This document shows positions 11,722 to 19,893 of a DNA stretch of 64,000 nucleotides, in pieces. Below the pieces are notes generated by a model, which did not search any database, was not told the origin of the DNA, and saw only the letters and a program-made list of their open reading frames with translations. The stretch lies in contig NZ_FCOJ02000001.1 of the NCBI RefSeq assembly GCF_001545035.1, forward strand, positions 186,001-250,000, read 5' to 3'. This DNA is from Caballeronia glebae. GTDB lineage: Bacteria; Pseudomonadota; Gammaproteobacteria; Burkholderiales; Burkholderiaceae. The translations under genes were made by a program, and so were the position numbers. Every line of letters starts with the position of its first letter. Position 1 is the first letter of the stretch.

Positions 11722-12413
11722 GCACGCCCGCGTATCAGGAGATCAAGGACTACGTTCTCCAGCGCATTCATGTCGGCGAGTGGAAGGAGGGCGATCAGGT
11801 GCCCTCCGAGAACGAACTCGCACGCGAGTTCAAGGTCGCCCGCATGACCGTGAACCGCGCGCTGCGCGAGCTGACCGCCGAGCAGGTGCTCACGCGCGTG
11901 CAGGGCGCGGGCACGTTCGTCGCGCAACCGAAGTACGCGTCCACGCTCGTCGAGATTCGCAGTATTTCCGATGAAATCGTCGCGCGCGGCCACGCGTATC
12001 GCGCAGAAGTGCTGCATCTGGGCGCGTCGATCGTCGACGAAGCGCTCGCCGCCGAAATGCATCTGACAGTCGGCAGCCCGGTGTTTCATTCGCGCGTGCT
12101 GCACTTCGAGAACGACGAGCCGGTGCAAATGGAAGAGCGTTACGTAAATCCCGCGCTCGCGCCGGAATACGCGCGCCAGGATTTCACGACCATCACGCCG
12201 AATCAATATCTGATGACAGCCGCGCCGCTGCAGCGCGTCGAGTATCGGATCGAGGCGTCGGTGCCGTCGGCGGAGATTCGGCTTGCGCTCGCGATGGCGG
12301 AGGGCGAGCCGTGTCTGTTGCTGCATCGGCGCACGTGGTCGCGCGATGCGGTGGCGTCGGTCGCGAATCTCTGGCATCCGGGCGATCGCTATCAATTCAC
12401 CGGACACTTCTGA
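11718..12413 (+). CDS. hutC: histidine utilization repressor HutC (GntR family)
   Basis: A 231-residue GntR-family regulator. The N-terminal winged helix (about residues 1-70: [42 protein letters not shown]) is followed by a UTRA ligand-binding domain ending in [13 protein letters not shown]. In characterised systems HutC represses hut genes until urocanate binds. Its ATG overlaps the hutH stop, so it is autoregulated with the operon. Two GTATAGAC sites upstream of hutH are its likely targets. Confidence 0.95.
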   Translation: MSTPAYQEIKDYVLQRIHVGEWKEGDQVPSENELAREFKVARMTVNRALRELTAEQVLTRVQGAGTFVAQPKYASTLVEIRSISDEIVARGHAYRAEVLHLGASIVDEALAAEMHLTVGSPVFHSRVLHFENDEPVQMEERYVNPALAPEYARQDFTTITPNQYLMTAAPLQRVEYRIEASVPSAEIRLALAMAEGEPCLLLHRRTWSRDAVASVANLWHPGDRYQFTGHF

Positions 12414-12418
12414 CCGTG

Positions 12419-12988
12419 ATGATCATTCGTGCCGATTCGCTCACGCCCGCGCCGTGGAAGAACGGCGGCGGGCTCACACGCGAGATCGCGGCGGAACCGC
12501 AAGGCGTATCGCTCGATGCGTTCGCGTGGCGTCTGTCGCTCGCCGACGTGGCGTCCGATGGCGCATTCTCGAACTTCGCGGGCGTCGATCGCGTGCTCGT
12601 GCTGCTCGACGGCGCGGGCATGCGTCTGGCGCAAGCGCACGGCGGCGTGCATGTGCTCGATGCGCCGCTCGCGATAGCGCATTTCGCTGGCGAGACGCCG
12701 ATTCACGCGACGCTGATCGATGGCCCCACGCGCGATTTCAACGTGATGGTGCGCCGCGATCGCGCGCGCGCAACGGTTGCCGCCGGGCGCACTTCAGGCT
12801 CGCTCGCGCATGAACACGACCTGACGTTTCTGTTCTGCGCGCAAGGCCGGATCGACATCAAACTCGCCGATGATGCGCGCCATACGCTGGAAGCAGGCGA
12901 CACCTTGCGCGTCGATCGCGCAACGCCGCTGAACTGGGCGGTGCGGGACGGCGGATCGTGGCTGCTGGTCGGCATCGATCTGTCTTAA
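12419..12988 (+). CDS. hutD: HutD-family protein
   Basis: A 189-residue cupin-fold protein with the HutD signatures PWKNGGGLTREIAAEP at the start, FSNFAGVDRVL and DFNVMVRRDRARA. HutD is thought to limit or fine-tune histidine catabolism; its biochemical role is unsettled. The ATG is five bases after hutC; an in-frame GTG three bases earlier is an alternative. In related clusters hutU usually stands between hutC and hutD; here there is no room for it. Confidence 0.88.
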   Translation: MIIRADSLTPAPWKNGGGLTREIAAEPQGVSLDAFAWRLSLADVASDGAFSNFAGVDRVLVLLDGAGMRLAQAHGGVHVLDAPLAIAHFAGETPIHATLIDGPTRDFNVMVRRDRARATVAAGRTSGSLAHEHDLTFLFCAQGRIDIKLADDARHTLEAGDTLRVDRATPLNWAVRDGGSWLLVGIDLS

Positions 12989-13043
12989 GAACGGCGGACG
13001 GCTCGCGAGTAGCCGCGCATCGACATAGCAAGGGAGACAAACG

Positions 13044-14423
13044 ATGAACGCATTCTTCGCGGAGCACGCGCGCCTCGCCGATGGCTGGCGGCGCGACGTG
13101 CTGCTCGAATGGGACGACGCCGGCACGCTCGTGCGCGTCGCGCCGGACAGCGTGGCGCCGGCGGGCGTCGAACGGGCGAAAGGGCCGATCGTGCCCGGCA
13201 TGCCGAACCTGCACTCGCACGCGTTTCAGCGCGCGATGGCGGGCCTCGCCGAATATCGCGCGAGCGTCGCCGATACCTTCTGGAGCTGGCGCGATCTCAT
13301 GTATCGCTTCGCCGCGCGGATCGGCCCGGAATCGCTCGCGGATATCGCGCACTGGCTTTACATCGAGATGCTGAAGGCGGGCTACACGTCGGTGTGCGAG
13401 TTCCATTACGTGCATCACGCGCCCGATGGCGCGCCCTATGCGAATCGCGCGGAACTCGCCGAGCGTGTCGTCGATGCAGCCGAGCGCGCGGGCATCGGCA
13501 TGACGATGCTGCCGGTGCTCTACGAATACAGCGGCTTCGGCAAGAGCGCACCGCGCGAGGATCAGCGCCGCTTTCTCAATACGCCCGAGTCGCTGCTCTC
13601 GCTCATCGACGCACTCGCGCGCGCGCGGCCCGAGAACGGCGCGCGACGTTATGGCGTCGCGCCGCATTCGTTGCGGGCGGTGTCGGGCGAATCGCTCGCG
13701 GCGGTCATCGAGGGACTCGACGCGCGCTTCGGGCGCGCGCCCTTGCATATCCATATCGCGGAGCAGACCGCCGAAGTGCAAGCGTGCGTTGCGGCCACGG
13801 GGCATCGTCCGGTGCAATGGCTGCTCGAACGCTTCAACGTCGACGAGCGCTGGTGCCTCGTGCACGCGACGCATGTCGACGCGAACGAGTGCGCACGGCT
13901 TGCGGCGAGCGGCGCGGTCGCGGGTCTGTGTCTCACGACCGAGGCGAATCTCGGCGACGGCGTCTTCCCGTCGCGCGATTATCTCGATGCGGGCGGGCGC
14001 ATCGGCGTCGGCTCCGATAGTCACGTCGGCGTGGACTGGCGCTCCGAGTTGCGTCTGCTGGAATACGGCCAGCGCCTGTGCCGGCAGCAACGCAACGTGC
14101 TCGCGTCGACGACGCAGAGCCGCCCCGCCGATCGTCTTTTCGATGCCGCGCTCGACGGCGGCGCGCACGCGACAGGACGGCCGGTCGGCGCGCTCGGGCA
14201 AGGCTTACGCGCCGACTGGCTCGTGCTCGACGACGCGCATCCGGGCATAGGCGGCCATGCGCGCGACACATGGCTTTCGAGCGCTGTTTTCTGCGAACAT
14301 GGCGAGACGCCCATCCGCGATGTCTTCGTCGCCGGCCGCAAGGTGATCGATGCGCGCCGTCACGCGCAGGAAGACGAAGCGCTCGTGCGTTATCGCGCCG
14401 CTCTGCGCGGCTTGCTGGATTGA
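13044..14423 (+). CDS. hutF: formimidoylglutamate deiminase
   Basis: A 459-residue amidohydrolase that converts N-formimidoyl-L-glutamate to N-formyl-L-glutamate and ammonia, the two-step route of histidine degradation. Metal ligands are visible as H57/H59 (NLHSHAF), HIHIAEQ near 235-241 and D325 in GSDSHVGVD. The length fits the family. AAGGGAGA precedes the ATG. Its substrate comes from HutI, which is not encoded in this cluster. Confidence 0.94.
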   Translation: MNAFFAEHARLADGWRRDVLLEWDDAGTLVRVAPDSVAPAGVERAKGPIVPGMPNLHSHAFQRAMAGLAEYRASVADTFWSWRDLMYRFAARIGPESLADIAHWLYIEMLKAGYTSVCEFHYVHHAPDGAPYANRAELAERVVDAAERAGIGMTMLPVLYEYSGFGKSAPREDQRRFLNTPESLLSLIDALARARPENGARRYGVAPHSLRAVSGESLAAVIEGLDARFGRAPLHIHIAEQTAEVQACVAATGHRPVQWLLERFNVDERWCLVHATHVDANECARLAASGAVAGLCLTTEANLGDGVFPSRDYLDAGGRIGVGSDSHVGVDWRSELRLLEYGQRLCRQQRNVLASTTQSRPADRLFDAALDGGAHATGRPVGALGQGLRADWLVLDDAHPGIGGHARDTWLSSAVFCEHGETPIRDVFVAGRKVIDARRHAQEDEALVRYRAALRGLLD

Positions 14424-14431
14424 GGTCTCAA

Positions 14432-15238
14432 ATGAACGGCTCTTCGATCTTCACGCTGGAACGCGGCAGCGCGCCGCTCCTGATTTCGATTCCGCACCGG
14501 GGCACGCAAATCCCCTGCGCGCTCGCCGACGAAATGACGCCCGTCGCCAGGCTCACTGAGGATTGCGACTGGCATCTCGAACGCCTCTACGCGTTCGCGC
14601 GCGAACTGGGCGCGTCGATCCTGACGCCGCAATACGCGCGATATGTCGTCGATCTGAACCGCCCGCCCGACGACGCGAATCTCTATCCGGGCCGCGACAC
14701 GACGGGACTCTGTCCGGTCGATACCTTCGACAAGGCGCCGCTTTACAAGCCGGGCCACGAGCCGTCGCGCGAGCAGATCGACGCGCGTCGCGCGATGTAC
14801 TGGCAGCCGTATCACGATGCGCTCGCCGGCGAACTCGATGCGCTGCGGCAGGCTCATGGCCGCGTGCTGCTGTGGGAAGCGCATTCGATCCGCTCGGTCG
14901 TGCCGCGCTTTTTCGATGGCCGCCTGACCGATTTCAACTTCGGCACGGCGGACGGCGCATCGGCGGCGCCGGGGCTGGCCGAGCGTCTCGCGAGCATCGT
15001 CGAGCGCGACGGGCGGTATTCGACGGTGGCCAACGGACGCTTCAAGGGCGGCTATATCACCCGGCGTTACGGCCGGCCCGCCGACGGTGTTCACGCGGTT
15101 CAACTGGAACTGACGCAGGTCAGCTACATGGAAGAAACGTCGCCCTTTGCTTACGACGAAGCGAAGGCGAACGCGATCGAGCCGCTGCTGCGCGAACTCG
15201 TGACAGCCGCGCTTGCCCACGTGGCGACGGCTTCGTAG
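14432..15238 (+). CDS. hutG: N-formylglutamate deformylase
   Basis: A 268-residue N-formylglutamate amidohydrolase, the last step of the HutF route, giving glutamate and formate. Motifs include SIPHRGTQIP, EDCDWHLERLY, VDLNRPPDDANLYPGRD and LWEAHSIRSVVPRFFDGRLTDFN, with the conserved zinc-site residues. It starts eight bases after hutF and is clearly co-transcribed. No terminator is obvious afterwards. Confidence 0.94.
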   Translation: MNGSSIFTLERGSAPLLISIPHRGTQIPCALADEMTPVARLTEDCDWHLERLYAFARELGASILTPQYARYVVDLNRPPDDANLYPGRDTTGLCPVDTFDKAPLYKPGHEPSREQIDARRAMYWQPYHDALAGELDALRQAHGRVLLWEAHSIRSVVPRFFDGRLTDFNFGTADGASAAPGLAERLASIVERDGRYSTVANGRFKGGYITRRYGRPADGVHAVQLELTQVSYMEETSPFAYDEAKANAIEPLLRELVTAALAHVATAS

Positions 15239-15410
15239 CTGACGCGCTGATGACGATAGGCTGGCAACGGTGTAATTGCGCCAAGCCTGGAAATCGCGTT
15301 GGAAGCCGGATAAACGCGGCTGCGCTCGAAATAAACTCAACTAAAACAATGGCTTAATTCCGATCGCGGCGCGGAACCGAGAACGCGTCGCGCGTCGGTC
15401 TGAGAAACGC

Positions 15411-15430
15411 ATTGTTGCGATCGCGACAAT
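15411..15430. promoter_or_regulatory. imperfect 20-bp palindrome
   Basis: ATTGTTGCGA and TCGCGACAAT are inverted repeats with one mismatch and no spacer, centred on GCGATCGC. The site is 45 bases before the predicted -10 box of the DUF4148 gene and may be an activator or repressor site. Confidence 0.35.
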
Positions 15431-15451
15431 TATGTTTCGTGCAAATTGGGG

Positions 15452-15480
15452 TTTCCCCTAGGTCTTCCGCCTCCTACACT
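15452..15480 (+). promoter_or_regulatory. candidate promoter of the DUF4148 gene
   Basis: TTTCCC (15452-15457) and TACACT (15475-15480) are 17 bases apart. The -10 is fair and the -35 poor, so an alternative sigma factor or an activator is possible. Confidence 0.35.
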
Positions 15481-15565
15481 GTCTTCATGCGAAACGAAAT
15501 CAGAAAACGCTTAATAAGCTTCCGATTCGGTTTCGATTTCAAAACAAGACTACTGGAGGTTCATC

Positions 15566-15892
15566 ATGATCAAGGCATTCGTTCCCGCACTCGTCATCGC
15601 CACCGCTCTGGCCGCTCCGACCTTCGCGTTCGCCCAAAGCACTGCGCCGGTGACTCGCGCTCAAGTCCGCGCGGAACTGGTTCAACTGGAAAAGGCCGGC
15701 TACAACCCGTCGGAAGATCGCGTGAACTATCCGCAGAATCTTCAAGCCGCTCAAGCACGTGTGAACGCTGAAAACGGCGCAAGCGCTTACGGTCCTTCGA
15801 CGGCCGGCACGTCGCAATCGGGCGCAGCTGCTCCGGTCGCGCGCGCCAACGTGTCGATGTCGGATCGCAACTCGGTCTACTTCGGTCATTAA
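15566..15892 (+). CDS. DUF4148 secreted protein
   Basis: A 108-residue protein with a signal peptide (residues 1-23, ending FAFA) and the DUF4148 pattern: TRAQVRAELVQLEKAGYNPSEDRVNYPQNLQAAQARV. This small periplasmic family is abundant in Burkholderiaceae and has no known function. CTGGAGG stands before the ATG. It has its own promoter candidate and a strong downstream terminator, so it is probably monocistronic. A second member lies at 47987-48238. Confidence 0.88.
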   Translation: MIKAFVPALVIATALAAPTFAFAQSTAPVTRAQVRAELVQLEKAGYNPSEDRVNYPQNLQAAQARVNAENGASAYGPSTAGTSQSGAAAPVARANVSMSDRNSVYFGH

Positions 15893-15954
15893 TCGAAGCT
15901 CGATTCGGAGCTTCGTGAAGCAGGGCAGCAGAGGTAGTGAGCAGTAGCGGTTGA

Positions 15955-16013
15955 AGTAGCAGCAAGCATCAGAAAGCGCACTACTTGCGAGAATGCAGTA
16001 GCAGTAAGCATCA
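15955..16013. repeat. short direct repeat AGTAGCAGYAAGCATCA
   Basis: Copies at 15955-15971 and 15997-16013 match at 16 of 17 bases, 42 bases apart, within a region full of AGCAGTA-like words between the DUF4148 stop and its terminator. The role is unknown. Confidence 0.5.
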
Positions 16014-16035
16014 CTTAGTAAAGCAGTAGGCAGTG

Positions 16036-16068
16036 AACGCCGGCCTCTATCGAGTGGCCGGCGTTTTT
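16036..16068 (+). terminator. rho-independent terminator of the DUF4148 gene
   Basis: AACGCCGGCC (16036-16045) pairs with GGCCGGCGTT (16056-16065) over a ten-base loop and runs into TTTTTAT. It lies exactly between two convergent genes and just reaches the tetR stop codon. Confidence 0.85.
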
Positions 16069-16804
16069 ATTGGGCGTCTTCCTTCTCTTCGACACGCGGC
16101 GACACCGCCCCGCACGCGCGAATCACGAGGCGCACGACTTCTTCCGTCTGTTCGTCGAAGGCACGGCGCGTGAGCGCGCGCTTGCCTTTCAACGCTCGGA
16201 TCTGCGCATCGAAGTCGGCGTAGTGCTGCGTGATCGCCCAGATCATGAACATGAACGTGTCCGGCTCGACCGGCGCGAGCAGGCCGCGCGCGATCCAGCT
16301 TTCGATGACGATGACGCGCGTATCGAGCCACGGCTTCACGCGCTCGTTGAGAATGTCCTGCATGTGATGAGCGCCGTGGATGATCTCGCTCGCCCAGACC
16401 TTCGAGCCGAGCGGCCGGCGTCTCGACAATTCCATCTTCGCGCGCACATAGCCGCCGATCGCGTCCACCGGATCGTCGCTGCATTCGAAGGTATCCGCCG
16501 CGCGATGCCAGTCCTCGAACAAATCTTCGAGCACGCGCCGATAGAGCGCGAGCTTCGTCGGAAAGTAGTAATGCAGGTTGGCCTTCGGCAAGCCGGCGCG
16601 TTCGGCGATCATCGCCGTGCTCGCGCCTTCGAGCCCTTTCTCCGCGAACACTTCCTCCGCGCAAGCCAGAAGCCGCGCTTCGTTGCTCTCGCGGATTTGC
16701 GCCTTGCTGCGCCGCAAAGGTGGCGCTGAACCTTCGCGTTCGTCGATGCCGTCAGTCGCGTTGTCGTGTCTCATCGTCGAATTCTTCTGCCGTGTGTGCC
16801 GCAT
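16067..16804 (-). CDS. TetR-family regulator, RutR-like
   Basis: A 245-residue TetR regulator. The N-terminal helix-turn-helix reads LLACAEEVFAEKGLEGASTAMIAERAGLPKANLHYYFPTKLALYRRVLEDLF, and the rest matches the YcdC/RutR C-terminal type, with VWASEIIHGAHHMQDIL. RutR proteins sense uracil or thymine. It is divergent from a reductive pyrimidine-degradation operon, so it is very likely its repressor. Start may be M1 (16804) or the Met 10 residues later. Confidence 0.87.
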   Translation of the reverse strand: MRHTRQKNSTMRHDNATDGIDEREGSAPPLRRSKAQIRESNEARLLACAEEVFAEKGLEGASTAMIAERAGLPKANLHYYFPTKLALYRRVLEDLFEDWHRAADTFECSDDPVDAIGGYVRAKMELSRRRPLGSKVWASEIIHGAHHMQDILNERVKPWLDTRVIVIESWIARGLLAPVEPDTFMFMIWAITQHYADFDAQIRALKGKRALTRRAFDEQTEEVVRLVIRACGAVSPRVEEKEDAQ

Positions 16805-16962
16805 CGTGCCTCATTCGCTCCGTTCGCGCCATTCGCGCCCTTTTGTGCATGCCGCGCTGCATCGCGTCGAAAACGCCATTGCGCCCAATGCCGGCCGATG
16901 CTGCATCGCAATGGCACGCTTATCGCTTTGTTTTCTCAGTGTTTGCCCGCACACGAAAGACG

Positions 16963-16991
16963 TTGATTTGCTTATTTTAATCGGCTACAAC
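16963..16991 (+). promoter_or_regulatory. promoter of the pyrimidine-degradation operon
   Basis: TTGATT (16963-16968) and TACAAC (16986-16991) are spaced by exactly 17 bases. The palindrome that follows begins at the last base of the -10 box, so bound repressor would block initiation. Confidence 0.6.
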
Positions 16992-17008
16992 CTGTCCAAT
17001 TGGACAGG
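16991..17008. promoter_or_regulatory. perfect 18-bp palindrome, likely TetR/RutR operator
   Basis: CCTGTCCAATTGGACAGG is fully self-complementary. Its position at the -10/+1 region, in front of the operon and divergent from the tetR gene, is what is expected of a TetR-family operator. The sequence has TCCAATTGGA at its core and is not identical to the E. coli RutR consensus. Confidence 0.7.
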
Positions 17009-17168
17009 ATTTGAAGCGCGCCCGGAGCATCGAAGAAGCGTGTTGTTCGCATCACTCATCGCAAAACAAACTCATGCACCGGACGCGTGCGGCATCGCAC
17101 CGCAAACGTCCGGCATGCACGAAACGAAGTCACTCACATACGAAGTCCGATCGTAAGGAGCGAGGCGA

Positions 17169-18449
17169 ATGAACGTCGTAACGGATGCAATCAGAGAGGC
17201 TGGTCTCGATACGTCCATCAAGGTGAACGGTCAGCGTCTATGGGACGGCCTCATGACGATGGCCAAGATCGGCGCGACCCCGAAGGGCGGCGTATGCCGT
17301 CTCGCGCTGACCGATCTCGACCGCGAAGGGCGCGATCTCATTGTGAGCTGGGCGAAGGAAGCGGGTTGCACGGTGAGCGTCGATCAGATGGGCAACGTGT
17401 TCATGCGTCGCGCCGGGCGCAACCTCGACGCGCTGCCGGTCATGACCGGCTCGCACGCGGATTCGCAGCCCACGGGCGGCCGCTTCGACGGCATCTACGG
17501 CGTGCTCGGCGGACTCGAAGTAATCCGCTCGCTCAACGATCGCGGCATCGAGACGGAGCATCCGATCGAAGTCGTGATCTGGACCAACGAGGAAGGCTCG
17601 CGCTTCGCGCCCGCGATGGTCGCATCGGGCGTGTTCGCGGGCGTGTTTTCGCTCGATTACGGCCTGTCGCGCAAGGATGTCGACGGCAAGACCATCGGCG
17701 AGGAACTGAAGCGCATCGGCTATGCGGGCGATTTGCCGTGCGGCGGCCGCAAGCTGCATGCGGCGTTCGAGTTGCACATCGAGCAAGGTCCGATTCTCGA
17801 AGCCGAGGACAAGACGATCGGCGTCGTCACCGACGCGCAAGGCCAACGCTGGTACGAGATCACGCTGACCGGCCAGGAAGCGCACGCGGGCCCCACGCCG
17901 ATGCCGCGCCGCAAGGATGCGCTGCTGGGCGCATCGCGCGTGGTCGATCTCGTCAATCGCATCGGCCTCGACCATGCGCCGCTCGCATGCGCGACGGTCG
18001 GCATGATGCAGGTGCATCCGAACTCGCGCAATGTGATTCCCGGCCGCGTCTTCTTCACGGTCGATTTCCGTCATCCCGACGATGCCGTGCTCGCGCGCAT
18101 GGATGCCGCGTTGCGCGAGGGCGTCGCGCGCATCGCCGGCGAGATCGGTTTGCAGACCGAGCTCGAACAGATCTTCTACTACGAGCCCGTAAAGTTCGAC
18201 GCCGCCTGCGTCGCGTCCGTGCGCGCGGCGGCGCAACGCTTCGGTTATTCGCATCGCGACATGGTGTCGGGCGCGGGACACGACGCGTGCTATCTCTCGC
18301 AGGTCGCGCCGACCTCGATGGTGTTCGTGCCATGCGTCGATGGCATCAGTCATAACGAAATCGAAGACGCGACGCAGGAGTGGATCGAGGCGGGCGCGAA
18401 CGTGCTTCTGCACGCGATGCTCGAGCGCGCGTCGGAACAGGCTTCGTAA
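17169..18449 (+). CDS. Zn-dependent amidohydrolase: beta-ureidopropionase / N-carbamoyl-amino acid hydrolase
   Basis: A 426-residue M20-family hydrolase of the AmaB/HyuC/PydC group. Metal-binding motifs are GSHADSQPTGGRFDGIYG and WTNEEGSRF, with GQEAHAGPTPMPRRKD in the dimerisation domain. In this operon it should cleave N-carbamoyl-beta-alanine to beta-alanine, CO2 and ammonia, the last step of reductive pyrimidine breakdown; an allantoate or carbamoyl-L-amino acid role fits the family but not the neighbours. TAAGGAG precedes the ATG. It is the first gene after the operator. Confidence 0.88.
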   Translation: MNVVTDAIREAGLDTSIKVNGQRLWDGLMTMAKIGATPKGGVCRLALTDLDREGRDLIVSWAKEAGCTVSVDQMGNVFMRRAGRNLDALPVMTGSHADSQPTGGRFDGIYGVLGGLEVIRSLNDRGIETEHPIEVVIWTNEEGSRFAPAMVASGVFAGVFSLDYGLSRKDVDGKTIGEELKRIGYAGDLPCGGRKLHAAFELHIEQGPILEAEDKTIGVVTDAQGQRWYEITLTGQEAHAGPTPMPRRKDALLGASRVVDLVNRIGLDHAPLACATVGMMQVHPNSRNVIPGRVFFTVDFRHPDDAVLARMDAALREGVARIAGEIGLQTELEQIFYYEPVKFDAACVASVRAAAQRFGYSHRDMVSGAGHDACYLSQVAPTSMVFVPCVDGISHNEIEDATQEWIEAGANVLLHAMLERASEQAS

Positions 18450-18478
18450 GCGACGCTTTTCTATTTTCACGTTCAGTA

Positions 18479-18504
18479 CCGTCCGCGTCATCGCATGCGG
18501 ACGG
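18479..18504 (+). terminator. intercistronic inverted repeat
   Basis: CCGTCCGC (18479-18486) and GCGGACGG (18497-18504) are perfectly complementary with a ten-base loop, in the 87-base gap before preT. No thymine run follows, so it may protect or process the message rather than terminate it. Confidence 0.4.
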
Positions 18505-18536
18505 CGGGCACTCGTTCGTCCTCAAAAGGAACGCGC

Positions 18537-19871
18537 ATGACCATGAAACCGATCGGCGATATCGCGAGCCATCGTCTTACACAGGAACAGCTCGCATGCG
18601 AATTCTCGGACGTCGCGCCGCTGCTCGACGCCACCGCCGCGGCTGCCGCCGCGAGCCGCTGCCACTACTGCTACGACGCGCCGTGCGTGCAAGCCTGCCC
18701 GACGAGCATTGACATTCCGAGCTTTATTCGCAAGATCGGCAACGGCAATCTGAAAGGCGCGGCCGTCGATATCCTGTCGGCTAATCCGCTTGGCGGCATG
18801 TGCGCGCGCGTGTGCCCGACGGAGATCCTCTGCGAAGGTAGTTGCGTACGCAACCATCCCGGCGACGAGCCGGTGAAGATCGGCGCGTTGCAACGTCATG
18901 CAACCGATTGGGCGATGGCGAAAGGTGTCGCGTTGTTCGAACGCGCGGCGGACACCGGACGCCGCATCGCGATCGTCGGCGCGGGTCCGGCGGGACTTGC
19001 GTGTGCGTATCGGCTCGCGCTGGCCGGACATCGCGCGGTGATCTTCGACGCGCGCGCGAAGCCGGGCGGACTCAACGAGTACGGCATCGCCGCGTACAAG
19101 ACGGTCGAGGACTATGCGCAGCGCGAGATCGAATGGCTGTATTCGATCGGCGGTATCGAAATCGAAGCGGGTCGGTCGCTCGGCCGGGACTTCACCCTGG
19201 ACGAACTGCGCAAGCAATACGATGCGGTGTTTATCGCGTTCGGTCTTGCGGGCGTGCGCGAACTGTCGCTCGAAGGCGAAGCGCTCGAAGGCGTGATGAA
19301 CGCGGTCGATTTCATCGAGCAGGTGCGTCAGGCCGACGAACTCGCGAATGTGCCGGTCGGGCGGCGCGTCGTGGTCATCGGCGGCGGCAACACGGCGGTC
19401 GATGCATGCGTGCAGGCCGCCAAGCTCGGCGCGACGAACGTGACGATGGTCTATCGGCGCGGCGTCGAGAACATGAGCGCGACGTGGGCCGAGCGCGAGT
19501 TCGCGCAGACGAACGGCGTAGCCATCGTCACGCACGCGCAGCCGGTGCGATTGATCGGCGCTAACGGTCTGGTTACGGGCGTCGAGTTCGAGCGCGGCAC
19601 GGAGCGCTTCGTGATCGAAGCGGACATGGTGCTGAAGGCGATCGGTCAGACGCTCGTTCCCGTCGGCATCGAGCGCGAGTTGCTGACGCTCGATGGTGGA
19701 CGCATCGTCACCGACGAGAACCGTCAGACGACGCTCGCGAAAGTGTGGGCGGGCGGCGATTGCGCGACCCATGAAGGACTCGACCTCACCGTGCAGGCCG
19801 TGCAGGACGGCAAGCTGGCGGCGGCGTCCATCGATGCGTCGTTCGAACTGACCGCGATCAAAGCCGCCTGA
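18537..19871 (+). CDS. preT: NAD-dependent dihydropyrimidine dehydrogenase, small subunit PreT
   Basis: A 444-residue flavoprotein like the N-terminal part of mammalian DPD and GltD. Cysteine motifs start at C42 (CHYCYDAPCVQACP) and continue CARVCPTEILCEGSC for Fe-S clusters. An FAD Rossmann motif GAGPAG starts at 148 and a second nucleotide site GGGNTAVD at about 282. With PreA it reduces uracil and thymine to the dihydro forms using NADH. AAAAGGA precedes ATG 18537; a second ATG two codons on is possible. Confidence 0.93.
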   Translation: MTMKPIGDIASHRLTQEQLACEFSDVAPLLDATAAAAAASRCHYCYDAPCVQACPTSIDIPSFIRKIGNGNLKGAAVDILSANPLGGMCARVCPTEILCEGSCVRNHPGDEPVKIGALQRHATDWAMAKGVALFERAADTGRRIAIVGAGPAGLACAYRLALAGHRAVIFDARAKPGGLNEYGIAAYKTVEDYAQREIEWLYSIGGIEIEAGRSLGRDFTLDELRKQYDAVFIAFGLAGVRELSLEGEALEGVMNAVDFIEQVRQADELANVPVGRRVVVIGGGNTAVDACVQAAKLGATNVTMVYRRGVENMSATWAEREFAQTNGVAIVTHAQPVRLIGANGLVTGVEFERGTERFVIEADMVLKAIGQTLVPVGIERELLTLDGGRIVTDENRQTTLAKVWAGGDCATHEGLDLTVQAVQDGKLAAASIDASFELTAIKAA

Positions 19872-19893
19872 GCATAAAAGGAGAACTACGAAC

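Larger units (their letters stand above)
15239..15565. other. 327-base intergenic region between hutG and the DUF4148 gene
   Basis: No convincing gene is present. The right half holds an imperfect 20-base palindrome (15411-15430), a GGGG-TTT-CCCC element (15448-15458), and a possible promoter for the following gene with a leader of about 80 bases. The left half shows nothing I can name. Confidence 0.6.
16805..17168. other. 364-base divergent control region between tetR and the pyrimidine operon
   Basis: No gene of its own is convincing here. The right part carries a sigma70-type promoter and an 18-base perfect palindrome; the operon leader of about 170 bases follows. The left part near tetR contains repeated CGCC/CATTCGC words but no clear element. 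Confidence 0.6.

Noticed and set aside
11718..13043. Hidden or frameshifted hutU/hutI remnants between hutC, hutD and hutF
   Set aside because: The gaps are 5 and 55 bases, too short, and contain no urocanase or imidazolonepropionase motif.
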